Source of the DNA: G963674665 sp963674665
GTDB taxonomy: Bacteria > Desulfobacterota > Desulfovibrionia > Desulfovibrionales > Desulfovibrionaceae
DNA length: 64,000 nucleotides
Direction: 5' to 3'
NCBI GenBank assembly: GCA_963674665.2
Contig: CAXXPL010000010.1
Span: forward strand, 1-64,000
Shown: positions 50,644 to 60,438 of the stretch, in pieces
Layout: every line of letters begins with the position of its first letter
Numbering within the stretch: the first letter of the stretch is position 1
Notes under the pieces: model-generated
What the model was told of the DNA's origin: nothing
Seen by the model: the letters and a program-made list of their open reading frames with translations, nothing else
The model's database searches: none
Made by a program: the position numbers and the translations under genes

Positions 50644-52146
50644 ATGAACAAACGACTGTTCGTTCTCGCCGCACTGGTCGCCGTGATCTGGGGCGTGGCG
50701 TTCCTCTGGCCCGAGCCCGAGCCCGAGGCTCCAAAGGACACCGGGTGGCCTGCCTATGACCTGATGAAGACCCGGGAAGTGGAACTGGAGTCAGGGGACG
50801 CCCAGAAGTTGCGCCTGGAGCGCGAATCAGGCGAGTGGTTTGTCCGGTCCGGTGAGGGTGAAGCGAAATGCCGGGCCGATCTGGCCAAGGTGGAGGCGCT
50901 GTTCAATTTCGTCTCCTCCAACAGGCCCAAGCGCAGAATGCAGAACGTCCCGGAATCCGAATTCCCCTCTTTTGGGCTGGACAATCCGAAAAACGTACTT
51001 ACCCTGAAATCTGACACCGATTGGCGTATCAGCGTTGGTGGCAGGAACCCGGCCGGGGACGGGGTCTACGCCCGGGAGTCAAAGAACCCCGGGCAGGTAG
51101 TGCTTCTTGATTCCGGATACGAAAAGCAGTTGTCGTACGCCCCGAGTCATTTCTACGACCTCAGGCTGCTGGACTTCAAGCCGGAGGATGTGGAAAGGGT
51201 GCGTGTGGAGGGTGACCATACCTGGGAGTTGACTCGAAAGGACCAGAACATGGTCTTCACCTGGCCCCAGGAATTGACCAGGTTCAAGGCGGCCCAACCG
51301 GAAGTGAACATGTACCTGCACGAGCTCGTCTCGACCAAGGGGACGGCGTACGACTCCGGCTGGTCTCCGCAGGGTGCAGAACCTGGGGTGACAATCTCGG
51401 TCTGGAGAAAGGCCGCGAAAACCCCGGTGGTCCTGAAGCTCTACAAGGCCGCCTACAGGGTGGATACGCCCGGAAGCGGCAATGCCACTCAGGCCGCAGG
51501 AACAGCGGTGCAGTCCGGGACCGTGGCGGTTTCCTCCTGGCAGACCGCGCCCCTCGGGCTTGGCGAGCAGGCCTGGAGCAAATTGGCCAAGTCGGCCTTT
51601 TCTCTCAGGTTGCGAAGTGTCATTTCTTTGGATACTGGGAACCTGACGAGGCTGGAGTTCAATCCGGCACCCGGGCGTGGGTATCTGACCCTGGACGCGA
51701 ACAAGAAGGACAAGCGCTGGCAAAGTGCCGCGGGTGACAACCTGCTGGGCATGGACGTGATGATCTGGCGTTTGACCGACCTGAAGTACGAGGCCGCGGC
51801 CAGCCCCAAGCTGCCTGAACAGGCCCGGCTCGCGTTGACCTGGAAACTTTACGGCGATGGGGACAAGCCCGTCTCCGTGGTTAATTTTTACGAGGACACC
51901 GGAATGCCCGAGGGGCAGTGCTGGGTTGGTGTCGATGGGGAAGGAAAGTTCTACCCCGTGGACAACGAACTGTTGTTGGATCTGTTGGCAAAGTTGCCCG
52001 CGGCGGCGGTCAACCCCGCTTCGGCCTCTCCGGCCGGGAGCAACGCCACCGCGCCCGTTGGCAGGGACCTCCCCCCGAGTGTGGGGGGGAGCGCAGCCTC
52101 CGCCGCCCCCTCGACGGGTGAAGACAACGCGACACACAAGGAGTGA
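50644..52146 (+). CDS. DUF4340 domain protein of the ABC operon
   Basis: A 500-residue protein with an N-terminal membrane anchor (LFVLAALVAVIWGVAFLW) and a periplasmic part of repeated beta-rich DUF4340 units, for example LESGDAQKLRLERESGEWFV and LRLLDFKPEDVERVRVEGDHTWELTR. The C-terminal 60 residues are Ala/Pro/Ser-rich and low-complexity. It follows the GldG-like gene with GGAGG upstream and is the fourth member of the operon. Role in transport unknown. Confidence 0.88.
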   Translation: MNKRLFVLAALVAVIWGVAFLWPEPEPEAPKDTGWPAYDLMKTREVELESGDAQKLRLERESGEWFVRSGEGEAKCRADLAKVEALFNFVSSNRPKRRMQNVPESEFPSFGLDNPKNVLTLKSDTDWRISVGGRNPAGDGVYARESKNPGQVVLLDSGYEKQLSYAPSHFYDLRLLDFKPEDVERVRVEGDHTWELTRKDQNMVFTWPQELTRFKAAQPEVNMYLHELVSTKGTAYDSGWSPQGAEPGVTISVWRKAAKTPVVLKLYKAAYRVDTPGSGNATQAAGTAVQSGTVAVSSWQTAPLGLGEQAWSKLAKSAFSLRLRSVISLDTGNLTRLEFNPAPGRGYLTLDANKKDKRWQSAAGDNLLGMDVMIWRLTDLKYEAAASPKLPEQARLALTWKLYGDGDKPVSVVNFYEDTGMPEGQCWVGVDGEGKFYPVDNELLLDLLAKLPAAAVNPASASPAGSNATAPVGRDLPPSVGGSAASAAPSTGEDNATHKE

Positions 52147-52148
52147 AC

Positions 52149-52418
52149 ATGGCCCGTATTACTGTTGAAGATTGCCAGCAACAGGTTAACAACCGTTTCT
52201 TGTTGGTGCAGATGGCCATCAAGCGGGTGAAACAGTATCGCGAAGGGTACGATTCCCTGGTCGAGAGCAGAAACAAGGAAGTCGTCACTTCCCTTCGCGA
52301 GATTGCGAAAAGCAAGGTTCTTATAGGGCGCAAAACGGAAAAAGACCTCGAGATCCCGGCCGACGGTCTAGCTTCCAAGCCTGACACACAGAGACATTTT
52401 CCCGGGGACACTCCGTAA
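52149..52418 (+). CDS. rpoZ: RNA polymerase omega subunit
   Basis: An 89-residue protein starting MARITVEDCQQQVNNRFLLVQMAIKRV, the omega signature, with NKEVVTSLREIAKSK following. It helps assemble RNA polymerase and, in many bacteria, bind ppGpp. ATG at 52149 is used, since the upstream in-frame ATG at 52143 lies inside the DUF4340 stop region. It sits between the ABC operon and dnaJ with spacings of 2 and 6 bp, so all are likely co-transcribed. Confidence 0.95.
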   Translation: MARITVEDCQQQVNNRFLLVQMAIKRVKQYREGYDSLVESRNKEVVTSLREIAKSKVLIGRKTEKDLEIPADGLASKPDTQRHFPGDTP

Positions 52419-52424
52419 CCAGCC

Positions 52425-53579
52425 ATGGCACAGAAAAGGGACTACTACGAGGTGTTGGGCGTGGCCCGGGATGCCGAGGCCGAAGAGATAAAGCGCATGT
52501 ACCGGCAGATGGCCCTGAAGTATCACCCGGACAGGAATCCTGGTGACGCGGAAGCCGAAGCCAACTTCAAGGAGGCCGCCGAGGCCTACGAGGTGCTGCG
52601 CGACCCGCAAAAGCGCGCCCGCTACGACCAGTTCGGGCACGAAGGGCTCTCGGCCAATGGTTTTCAGGGATTCTCCAATGCCGACGACATCTTCGGCGCC
52701 TTTGGCGACATCTTCAGCGAATTCTTCGGGTTTTCCTCCACCCGCTCGCGGGGGCCCAGGCCCCAGGCCGGCGTGGACCTGCGCTACAACCTGGGCATTA
52801 CTTTTCTTCAGGCCGCCAAGGGATTCGAGACCACCATCAAGATCCCCAAGAACGTCACCTGCGAGGATTGCGGGGGCAGCGGGGCCAAGCCCGGTACCTC
52901 TCCGGAGACCTGCGCCCACTGCAACGGCACCGGCCAGGTGCAGCAGTCCCAGGGATTCTTCCGTATCGCCATGAGCTGCCCGGTATGTCGAGGCGAAGGT
53001 CGCGTCATCCGCGACCATTGCACCACATGTCGAGGCCAGGGGGTCGTGCAAAAGATGCGCGAGCTCTCCCTGCGCATCCCCGCCGGCGTGGACAATGGCA
53101 GCAGGCTGCGGCTGCGCGGCGAGGGCGAGCCCGGCATCCACGGTGGTCCTCCGGGTGACCTGTACGTGGTCCTTTCGGTGGAAGAGGACAAGACCTTCCA
53201 TCGTCAGGGACAGGATCTCGTCTACGCCACGGAGATCGGCATCGTGCAGGCAGTGCTCGGAGACAAGATCGAAATACCCACCCTGGATGATCCTGTGACC
53301 CTGGACATTCCCAAGGGAACCCAGAGCGGCGAGGTCTTCAAGCTGCGCAACCTGGGTCTTCCCTACCTGGGCAGCGCCCATAAGGGCGACCTGCTGGTGG
53401 AGGTGAGCGTGAAGATTCCCTCGTCCATCACCAAGAAGCAGGAAGAACTGCTGCGCGAGTTTCAGGACCTTGAGGATCAGCGCCCCATGCAGAAGGTCAA
53501 GAACTTCTTCTCGGGCAAGAAGGGCAAATCCGGCAAGGGCGACAAACAGGGGCAGTCCGACAAGGCGGCCAGCGGCTAA
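52425..53579 (+). CDS. dnaJ: Chaperone DnaJ
   Basis: A 384-residue Hsp40 with full domain set: J domain with HPD in LKYHPDRNPG, a Gly/Phe region (GFQGFSNADDIFGAFGDIF), a zinc region with four CXXCXGXG motifs (CEDCGGSG, CAHCNGTG, CPVCRGEG, CTTCRGQG), and the substrate-binding C-domain (LRGEGEPGIHGGPPGDLYVVL). The C-terminal tail is Lys/Gly/Ser-rich. It stimulates DnaK; dnaK is not nearby. Confidence 0.96.
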   Translation: MAQKRDYYEVLGVARDAEAEEIKRMYRQMALKYHPDRNPGDAEAEANFKEAAEAYEVLRDPQKRARYDQFGHEGLSANGFQGFSNADDIFGAFGDIFSEFFGFSSTRSRGPRPQAGVDLRYNLGITFLQAAKGFETTIKIPKNVTCEDCGGSGAKPGTSPETCAHCNGTGQVQQSQGFFRIAMSCPVCRGEGRVIRDHCTTCRGQGVVQKMRELSLRIPAGVDNGSRLRLRGEGEPGIHGGPPGDLYVVLSVEEDKTFHRQGQDLVYATEIGIVQAVLGDKIEIPTLDDPVTLDIPKGTQSGEVFKLRNLGLPYLGSAHKGDLLVEVSVKIPSSITKKQEELLREFQDLEDQRPMQKVKNFFSGKKGKSGKGDKQGQSDKAASG

Positions 53580-53757
53580 ACATTGGCGGATACGCGAGGT
53601 GAACGCCCCGCGTGGTGGCATGCGGGAGCCTTTGAGACCGGCGCTCCCCTGTTTGATCACTGGGTGTCACATGATATGAAGCTTGGCACGAGCCTGCTTC
53701 GAATTGTGTTCTTGCGCGTTTTCTTTTCCACTTCTCACTCTAAGCGCAGGCGGATAC

Positions 53758-54255
53758 ATGACTGGAACAGAGACCTCCCTGACCCATCTTGGCACGGACG
53801 ACCAGGCACGCATGGTGGATGTCGGCGCGAAGGCCGAGACCAAACGCCGGGCCATAGCCGCATGCAGGGTGCGAGTCGCGCCCAGGACCCTGGAGCTCGT
53901 GCGGGACAAGGCTCTGCCCAAGGGCGACGTCATCGCCACCGCGCGCATAGCCGGCATCCAGGCAGCCAAACGGACCGCTGAACTGATTCCCCTCTGCCAC
54001 CCCCTGTTTCTAAGTTATGTTGATGTGGAGCTGACCATCAACGAGGATCTGACCGCCCTGGACATTCGTGCCGAGGCGCGTACCAGTGGCCAGACCGGCG
54101 TGGAGATGGAGGCCCTGGTGGCGGCGCAGGTGGCGGCCCTTACAGTGTATGACATGTGCAAGGCCGTGCAGAAGGACATGATCATCGAGGCTGGCCGCCT
54201 GCTGCACAAGTCCGGCGGAAAGAGCGGCACCTACGAGGCGCCGGAGTATCCCTAG
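53758..54255 (+). CDS. moaC: Cyclic pyranopterin monophosphate synthase MoaC
   Basis: A 165-residue enzyme of molybdenum cofactor synthesis that closes the pyranopterin ring. Signatures are MVDVGAKAETKRRAIA, KGDVIATARIAGIQAAKRTAELIPLCHPL, and TGVEMEALVAAQVAALTVYDMCKAVQKDM with the conserved Lys. ATG at 53758 fits the family length; the longer frame from 53683 adds a hydrophobic stretch unlike MoaC. It follows dnaJ by 178 bp. Confidence 0.96.
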   Translation: MTGTETSLTHLGTDDQARMVDVGAKAETKRRAIAACRVRVAPRTLELVRDKALPKGDVIATARIAGIQAAKRTAELIPLCHPLFLSYVDVELTINEDLTALDIRAEARTSGQTGVEMEALVAAQVAALTVYDMCKAVQKDMIIEAGRLLHKSGGKSGTYEAPEYP

Positions 54256-54265
54256 GCGATTTTTC

Positions 54266-55285
54266 ATGAAGGATTCGGGGGGCTCTTTGCAGCGATTCCA
54301 GTCCTGGCTTCCCCGAACCATGTTCACTTCACCATCCTTTCAGGGGGTGCTGCCCCTTTTTGTGGTTTATTGTCTGACAGCTCTGCTGCTTCTGGCCATC
54401 CCATGCCTCGCTGCTCCGCCTGCAGCCCCTCCTCCCCCTGGCGGCATGCCCGACTCGGAGCAAAGCCGCGTGACTTCGCTGATCAGGGAGATCGCACAAT
54501 CAATAATCGAGACGTCCGGACCCGCTCCCTTGGATCGTATCGCCGCGGCCATGCGCCACGTGGGGGAAAGTCTGGCCTATGATCCCTGGCATAACAGGGA
54601 CCAGTTTTCCCGCACCGCGGACACCCTGTTCCGGGAGCGTACCCTCGGCGGGTGCAGTGAATACGCCCTTGCCCAACTGACCCTCATCAAGGCGTTGGGG
54701 TACCCCGCACGACTGACGTTGAGCATGAACAGCCTCTGGCATGATCGTGTCAGCGGTAATCCTCTGGCCACGCCCAACGGACACAGCTTTGTGGAGGTCT
54801 GGACCGGCGGCGCCTGGGTTCTGGTGGACCCTACCTATTTCAACATTTACGCTCCCTATGTGCCAGGGGAGGGATTTCTCCCTGGAAACGAGATTTTTAT
54901 GATCCGGGGAGGAGACTTCTGGACCCTGGGCATCCGTTCGCCTGAGGACGCGAATGCTTTGCTCAGGGAAAAAAGCGGTACATTCAAGGGGCGCTACGCG
55001 GATCCCTCCATTCCTTTACGCAAGGCCGTATCCCTGGATTTTCCCGCGGCTTTCACCGCCCAGGGGAAGTTGTTTCTGGACCTGGGAAACCTGCGCCTTG
55101 CCGGACGTTTTCTGGAAAAGGCCCTTTTGCTGGCTCCTGACAATGCCAGGGCCCACGCCTACAAGGCGCTATACCTGAGGAAAAAGGGGGCGACGTTCCA
55201 GTCCGCCGCCGAAATCGACAAGGCCATGCTCCTGGGACCGGGTGATCCAGAGGTTCAGGCGGTTGCGGACATCCTGCGGCGCTAG
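54266..55285 (+). CDS. Transglutaminase-like protein with TPR end, secreted or anchored
   Basis: A 339-residue protein. A hydrophobic segment (about 29-48, VLPLFVVYCLTALLLLAIP) acts as signal or anchor, followed by a Pro-rich linker. The core is transglutaminase-like with Cys in LGGCSEYALAQL, His in NGHSFVEVW and Asp in VDPTYF, so the catalytic triad is in place; such domains are usually proteases or peptidoglycan/peptide-bond enzymes. The C-terminal 80 residues look like two tetratricopeptide repeats (GNLRLAGRFLEKALLLAPDNARAHAYKA). It is close behind moaC, though a functional link is not evident. Confidence 0.8.
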   Translation: MKDSGGSLQRFQSWLPRTMFTSPSFQGVLPLFVVYCLTALLLLAIPCLAAPPAAPPPPGGMPDSEQSRVTSLIREIAQSIIETSGPAPLDRIAAAMRHVGESLAYDPWHNRDQFSRTADTLFRERTLGGCSEYALAQLTLIKALGYPARLTLSMNSLWHDRVSGNPLATPNGHSFVEVWTGGAWVLVDPTYFNIYAPYVPGEGFLPGNEIFMIRGGDFWTLGIRSPEDANALLREKSGTFKGRYADPSIPLRKAVSLDFPAAFTAQGKLFLDLGNLRLAGRFLEKALLLAPDNARAHAYKALYLRKKGATFQSAAEIDKAMLLGPGDPEVQAVADILRR

Positions 55286-56226
55286 GCCGCATATTCCATG
55301 ATGACCGTCCTGCTTACGCAGTTGATGCGAATCGGGATCGCTTCAAGCTCGGCTTGAGCATCGAGGTTGGACTTTCCAGCAGTTTCAATCAGAATCCGCC
55401 AAAAAATCATAACCGGCTTTATTAAAATTAACTCAATTGGTCATGCACACTCTGGCTTCTAGATATGCTCGCATAATATGCAGGTTATGACAGATCCAGA
55501 GATGTCGTTCCTTCCTGAAAAAACACTTTCGACCTTCACAGGAATATCCGGGCCTAAAAATCGTCGTAGTATTCTGCAGCATTGTGACGCGGACAATTCG
55601 GTTGTCCGTGAGAAAAGAACACTGTGATTACGGAACATTGGTTCCGGGTTCTCGTGGTTCGTGTTCTCGCGGAATCTGTGCTCATCTCTGATGGAACCGG
55701 ATTTTAATATCCTGAACAGGATTGGTAATATAACAGTCAAATCTTGAGGCATGTATTAAAAGTGTAGCTGATGACTTAATATAGGGCCAAATATACGTTT
55801 AAATTCGAACATGTGGGTACAAACGCACAGTAACTGCTGTAGAGATGAAATAGGTATCATATTATTAATAGCAAGGGTCTATGGTAGGTATATAAAGTAA
55901 AGTAATTGTGAGGTTGCACAAACATAGTGAAAGGATTATTGGGGCGCGTGTGTGGGCTCTGGCGTATCGTGAGTAATGACGGGAAGTATATCGTGCACAT
56001 CTTGTGAGATTTGAGTTGGGGAATTGACACTAGGAATGGTTTCACACCCCAGTATGCGGGAATGCCGTGCGGATCAGTATAGCAAATCAGAGAAACGTTG
56101 CTGAGGCTAAATGATAGCCTTTCATGTTTTTTCAGAGTTTGCTGTAGCATGAGAACCTGAGAGGTTCTTTTCATCCAGTCAAGTATGTGCCATTCGTAAT
56201 AGGTAGTGCGTAAAGGGGGCATTCGA
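55286..56226. other. AT-rich intergenic region without recognised gene
   Basis: About 940 bp, less GC-rich than its flanks. Open frames on both strands (for example 55459-55752 and 55857-56390 minus) have no recognisable family or ribosome site. On the minus strand just past the transglutaminase gene a stretch of about 40 codons ends in TAG at 55282, possibly a gene-end relic. The right part must hold the promoter of the large XRE-kinase gene. Confidence 0.5.
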
Positions 56227-59200
56227 ATGCTTGGCAAATTGTTCGGCGGAAGACTCAAGTATCTGCGTAAAATCCGTAACCTCACCCAGGCCGAACTGGC
56301 CCAGGGAGCAAATATTGCTGTTCCGTATCTGAGCCGCATAGAACGGGGCATCGCGGCGCCTTCCTTTACTGTGATCGAGCGCATCTGCATTGTGCTGGAG
56401 ACCGATCCAGCGAACCTTTTCCTGTTTCCCGAGGAAGAACAGGACGAAAGACTTCCTAAACGCAGACATCACCCGGATTTGAGGACCAGTCGGCAGGCCT
56501 ATCTGCCCTGGTTGTGTACCCTATGTTTGGAATCGCACACGGGAACGGCGCGTCTATCGAAATCTCTTTGTCTGTTGCTGCAATGCTCTCCACCACATAA
56601 TTCGCTGCCTCTGGATCATTTCCTGAAATATATCCACGAGGAGGACCACAAGCTCTTCGAGAAACTACTCCGTACGGTTGAGGCGGGTTTTCCCGTGTGG
56701 GACTTCAATTTTCGAGTGTTGCGCGCCAACGGCGAGATGCGCCAGATGCTTGCCCATCCTGAAGTTGGAGCCAATGGCGGGGCCATCTGGAGTACCATCG
56801 AGATGGTTCTCCTGGATATCACCGAGTGGAACCAGCTGCAGAAAATGCTTCTGGGAAACCAGCAGCAGCTCGAGGCATATGTCGGACAGCGCACCAGCGA
56901 TCTCTCCCAGGCTCTTGCCAATCTCAAGGAGCAAATGTCCCGGCGCAGGGAGGTGGAGTGCAAGCTGCACCTTTCAGACATCATCGTGGCTGGGTGCACC
57001 GAGGCCATGGCCTATGTGGACAGCGAGCATATCTGCCTGTCCGCCAACAGCCACATCGAAATGCTCTGGGGAATCCCCGCCAACGACCTCCTGGGGCGGA
57101 ATGTGAGGAACGCCATCCCTCAAAAAGTGTATGAGACGCAAGGCACACTTCTGGACCGGGCGCTTGGAGGGGAGACCGTTCGGGAACAGCTTTTCGTGGC
57201 CTTGCCGGATATGGCGAAGAGGTTTTTGGACATATCCATCGCACCTCACAGGGACGGGCTGGAAGTGCTCGGCGTCGTGGTGACGGCGAGGGACATGACC
57301 GATCTGAAGAACTGCGAGAGTGACAACCAGGCCGGTCAGGCGGCGATCAAGGCCATTTTGGCAGCCACAAGGGACTCGGTGCTGATTCTGGACACGGAAG
57401 GCCGGGTGATCGATGGGAACGAGTGGGTGTGCAGGTCTCTGGGCGTGACGCGAAATAATCTGCTGGGCAAGCATGTCTATGACTTTCTGCCCGCGGACCT
57501 TGCCAAAACCAGGAAGGACTATCTGATCGACTCGATCCGGGACAAGACTATGGTACGGTTTCAGGACGGCACCAGGGAAAAGTACCTGGAGCAGACCTAC
57601 TACCCGGTTCTGGACAATGATGGCGAGGTGGACAGGGTCATCATAATCGCCAGGGACGTTACTGATAGCAAACTGAACGAGGAGCGGTTGAGGCTGGATC
57701 GGCGACGTTTCGAGCTCCTTTACGCAATCACCCGCTCGTCGCATCTGTCGGAAAACGAAATCACGGACATGATCCTGGACGCCGTGGTGGAACTGACCCG
57801 GAGCGTGATCGGCCATGTCTTCTTCATGACCCCGGATGAAACCGAGATGCAACTGCAATCCTGCAAGTGCAAGACAAAGGAGGCGTGCACCGCGCCCCGG
57901 TTCAGTTGCAGCATCGAGGACGGGGGGGTGTGGCGCGAGGCTGTGAGGCAGCGGAAAGCAATCACAATCAACGACTACGAAACATCGCCATACAAACGGG
58001 GGCTCCCGGAAGGGCATGTGCCTCTGCGGCGTTACCTGTCCCTGCCGATCTTTCAGGATGGCCGTATCGTCGTGGTGGTTGGCGTGGGTAACAAGGCGGA
58101 CGAATATCACGACGACGATAAAAGGACCATTGAACTGCTGGTTGGCGCGGCCTGGAACGTTATCCGCCGCAAGCGCGATGAGCAGACCGTCAAGGAAAGC
58201 GAGGGGCGTTACCTCCAGGCTTTCGAAGCCTTCAATGACGGATTGTGGGAGTATAACCCCTGGGAACGGGTATCATACCTCAGCCCCGGGTATTACACAA
58301 TGTTGGGCTACGATGTCGAAGAGTTCTCGCCAAAAATCGAAAATGTCGAATCTCTCATGCACCCCGAAGACAGGGGACCGGTGTTGCGGTGCGTTGAGGA
58401 GACTCTGTACACCGGACGCCCCTATGTGATGGAGTACCGGTTGCGCCGAAAGAACGGGCAATGGGCGTGGGTGTTTTCCAGGGGTAAAGCTGTGGAGTTC
58501 AACGACCAGGGGAGCCCTACACGCATCCTTGGAACGCATATCGACATTACCTCGCAAAAACAGGCCGAACAGGCTCTGCGTGAGAGCGGAGAGCAGTTCA
58601 AGGCATTGGTGAGCGCCATCCCCGACTGCCTGGCTGTCATTGACAGGGCCTACACCCTGGTCTGGGCCAATGCCCAATGTATGGAATTCTTTGGAGAGGG
58701 AATGGTGGGCAAGTCCTGCCACGAGGTGTTCAACCCCGGCAACGGTCCATGCGCCGACTGCGCCGCCGCCAAGGTATTTCAGCACGGCATGCCCTATTGC
58801 GATGAGCATAGGGTAATATGCAAGGAAGGTAAGCCCCGGTACTTTGCCCGCCAGTTCAATGTGCTTTCGCGCAACGCGGACGGAAGCATACGATATCTGT
58901 TGTGCGTTACCCGTGACATCTCACAGCTCAAGGACAACATGGCCGGTTTGCAGAAGGCCAAAGCCGAGGCCGAGGAAGCCACCAGGGCGAAGACCCATTA
59001 CATGGCTTCAATAAGCCATGACGTCCGCACACCGCTGAACGGTGCTCTTGGTATGCTGCAATTGCTGCAGATGACCCCGCTGAACGAAGAGCAGCGGGAC
59101 TATCTCGATTACGCCATGCTGTCCACGAGAAACCTGTTGGAATTCATCAACCAACTACTCGATCTGGCCAAGGTAGAGTCCGGCAGGGATGACGTGGTGG

Positions 59201-60138
59201 AGCAGGAGTTCGGGCTCAGGGATTTTCTTGTTTCCGTCTTGCGTATCCTGGAGGCGCAGGCCAGGGAAAAGGGCCTCGAATGGGCAATGGAGATCAATCC
59301 CTTGGTTCCCGAGGTGATAATCGCGGACCAGGTCAAGCTGGGACGCATCCTGCTGAATCTCGTGGGAAATGCGGTGAAGTTCACCAGTGTGGGAAAGATA
59401 GGCATTTCGGTACAGGTCCTTTCCGAGGGACGATATATTGGAAAGGTCCCCCTGCGTTTTTCGGTGACGGACACGGGACCAGGGATTGCCGAGGAGATGC
59501 GCGGGGAACTGTTTCAACCCTTCGTGCAGCTAAAAACCGACGACTTGAACGTCAAGGGCAGCGGGCTTGGCCTGAGTATCGTCAAGAGGCTCGCGGAACT
59601 GCTGGGAGGAGAGGTTACGATGCGGAGCGACCCGGGAAAGGGGTCGGCGTTCAACGTGGACATCGGGGTGAGGGTGCCTCATGATCACGACCGGGATGAC
59701 ATGCCCGAGCACGTGCGGGAAGAGAGCTTCCGAAAAAGGGAAGTGCCCCACTCCAAGACCGTCCTGCTCGTTGAGGACGAGCGCATAGACCGCAAGGCCC
59801 TGAGCAAGATGGTGGAGCTGATGGGATATGACGCCATCGCGGCCACCAACGGGGCCCAGGCCCTGGGCATCATGGCGGAAAACATCGTGGACCTCGTGCT
59901 CATGGACGTTCAGATCCCGGTGATGAACGGCATGGACACCACCAGGGCCATCCGCTCCGGAGGAGGGCGTCATTGCCATGTCAAGGTTCCCATTGTGGCG
60001 GTGACGGCCAACGCCATGAACGGAGACAGGGAGCGCTGCCTGGAAGCCGGAATGAATGACTATCTTGCCAAGCCAGTGGATTATCACGCCCTGCAGGAGA
60101 TGATCGAGCGCCACCTGCACCATAAGGAGGAAATCTGA
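56227..60138 (+). CDS. Hybrid sensor kinase with N-terminal XRE helix-turn-helix
   Basis: A 1303-residue cytoplasmic protein. Residues about 5-62 are an XRE/Cro-type HTH (GGRLKYLRKIRNLTQAELAQ, IAVPYLSRIERGIAAPS). Next come several PAS-like regions, a GAF-like region (EITDMILDAVVELTRSVIGHVFF), a clear PAS (YLSPGYYTMLGYDVEEFSP) and another PAS with a Cys-rich stretch (GNGPCADCAAAK). Then HisKA with HYMASISHDVRTPL, an ATPase (LVGNAVKFT, DTGPGIAEE, GSGLGLSIVKRLAE) and a C-terminal receiver with Asp in LVLMDVQIP and Lys in YLAKPV. ATG at 56227 follows AGGGGG; GTG at 56206 is an alternative. A DNA-binding domain on a hybrid kinase is rare. The signal is unknown. Confidence 0.9.
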   Translation: MLGKLFGGRLKYLRKIRNLTQAELAQGANIAVPYLSRIERGIAAPSFTVIERICIVLETDPANLFLFPEEEQDERLPKRRHHPDLRTSRQAYLPWLCTLCLESHTGTARLSKSLCLLLQCSPPHNSLPLDHFLKYIHEEDHKLFEKLLRTVEAGFPVWDFNFRVLRANGEMRQMLAHPEVGANGGAIWSTIEMVLLDITEWNQLQKMLLGNQQQLEAYVGQRTSDLSQALANLKEQMSRRREVECKLHLSDIIVAGCTEAMAYVDSEHICLSANSHIEMLWGIPANDLLGRNVRNAIPQKVYETQGTLLDRALGGETVREQLFVALPDMAKRFLDISIAPHRDGLEVLGVVVTARDMTDLKNCESDNQAGQAAIKAILAATRDSVLILDTEGRVIDGNEWVCRSLGVTRNNLLGKHVYDFLPADLAKTRKDYLIDSIRDKTMVRFQDGTREKYLEQTYYPVLDNDGEVDRVIIIARDVTDSKLNEERLRLDRRRFELLYAITRSSHLSENEITDMILDAVVELTRSVIGHVFFMTPDETEMQLQSCKCKTKEACTAPRFSCSIEDGGVWREAVRQRKAITINDYETSPYKRGLPEGHVPLRRYLSLPIFQDGRIVVVVGVGNKADEYHDDDKRTIELLVGAAWNVIRRKRDEQTVKESEGRYLQAFEAFNDGLWEYNPWERVSYLSPGYYTMLGYDVEEFSPKIENVESLMHPEDRGPVLRCVEETLYTGRPYVMEYRLRRKNGQWAWVFSRGKAVEFNDQGSPTRILGTHIDITSQKQAEQALRESGEQFKALVSAIPDCLAVIDRAYTLVWANAQCMEFFGEGMVGKSCHEVFNPGNGPCADCAAAKVFQHGMPYCDEHRVICKEGKPRYFARQFNVLSRNADGSIRYLLCVTRDISQLKDNMAGLQKAKAEAEEATRAKTHYMASISHDVRTPLNGALGMLQLLQMTPLNEEQRDYLDYAMLSTRNLLEFINQLLDLAKVESGRDDVVEQEFGLRDFLVSVLRILEAQAREKGLEWAMEINPLVPEVIIADQVKLGRILLNLVGNAVKFTSVGKIGISVQVLSEGRYIGKVPLRFSVTDTGPGIAEEMRGELFQPFVQLKTDDLNVKGSGLGLSIVKRLAELLGGEVTMRSDPGKGSAFNVDIGVRVPHDHDRDDMPEHVREESFRKREVPHSKTVLLVEDERIDRKALSKMVELMGYDAIAATNGAQALGIMAENIVDLVLMDVQIPVMNGMDTTRAIRSGGGRHCHVKVPIVAVTANAMNGDRERCLEAGMNDYLAKPVDYHALQEMIERHLHHKEEI

Positions 60139-60438
60139 CCTCCCTCTCATTTTTCGCCTGGTTATCGTTCCCTGCCGCTTGATTCCTTCTCCGCTCCCAG
60201 GCGCCGATATCCCCGGGTTGTGTCGCCCCATATCAAGAGCATGGCCGACCATGTACGCGCCGCCAATCATGGCGGTGATATTTCTGTGCACATTTCATAC
60301 GGGTGGATTTGCCATTTCAAGGGCGTGATCGTTTTCACTCCCCTCTTTGCGCACCTCGCATAGGAATGCTAGACTGGTGGACCGGTGAATATCGCCGAGA
60401 GCGCGCATCGGCGACCAGCAGCCCAGAGGTGGAAAATC
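60139..60438. other. Intergenic region between the two large kinases
   Basis: About 300 bp with no gene, clear terminator or recognisable promoter. The frame of the second kinase is open back to 60385. Confidence 0.4.

Noticed and set aside
55282..55410. Minus-strand gene-end relic next to the transglutaminase gene
   Set aside because: Only about 40 codons, no family match by eye; noted in the intergenic entry but not called.
55459..55752. Minus-strand open frame in the AT-rich gap
   Set aside because: No recognisable pattern and no start signal; likely chance in low-GC sequence.
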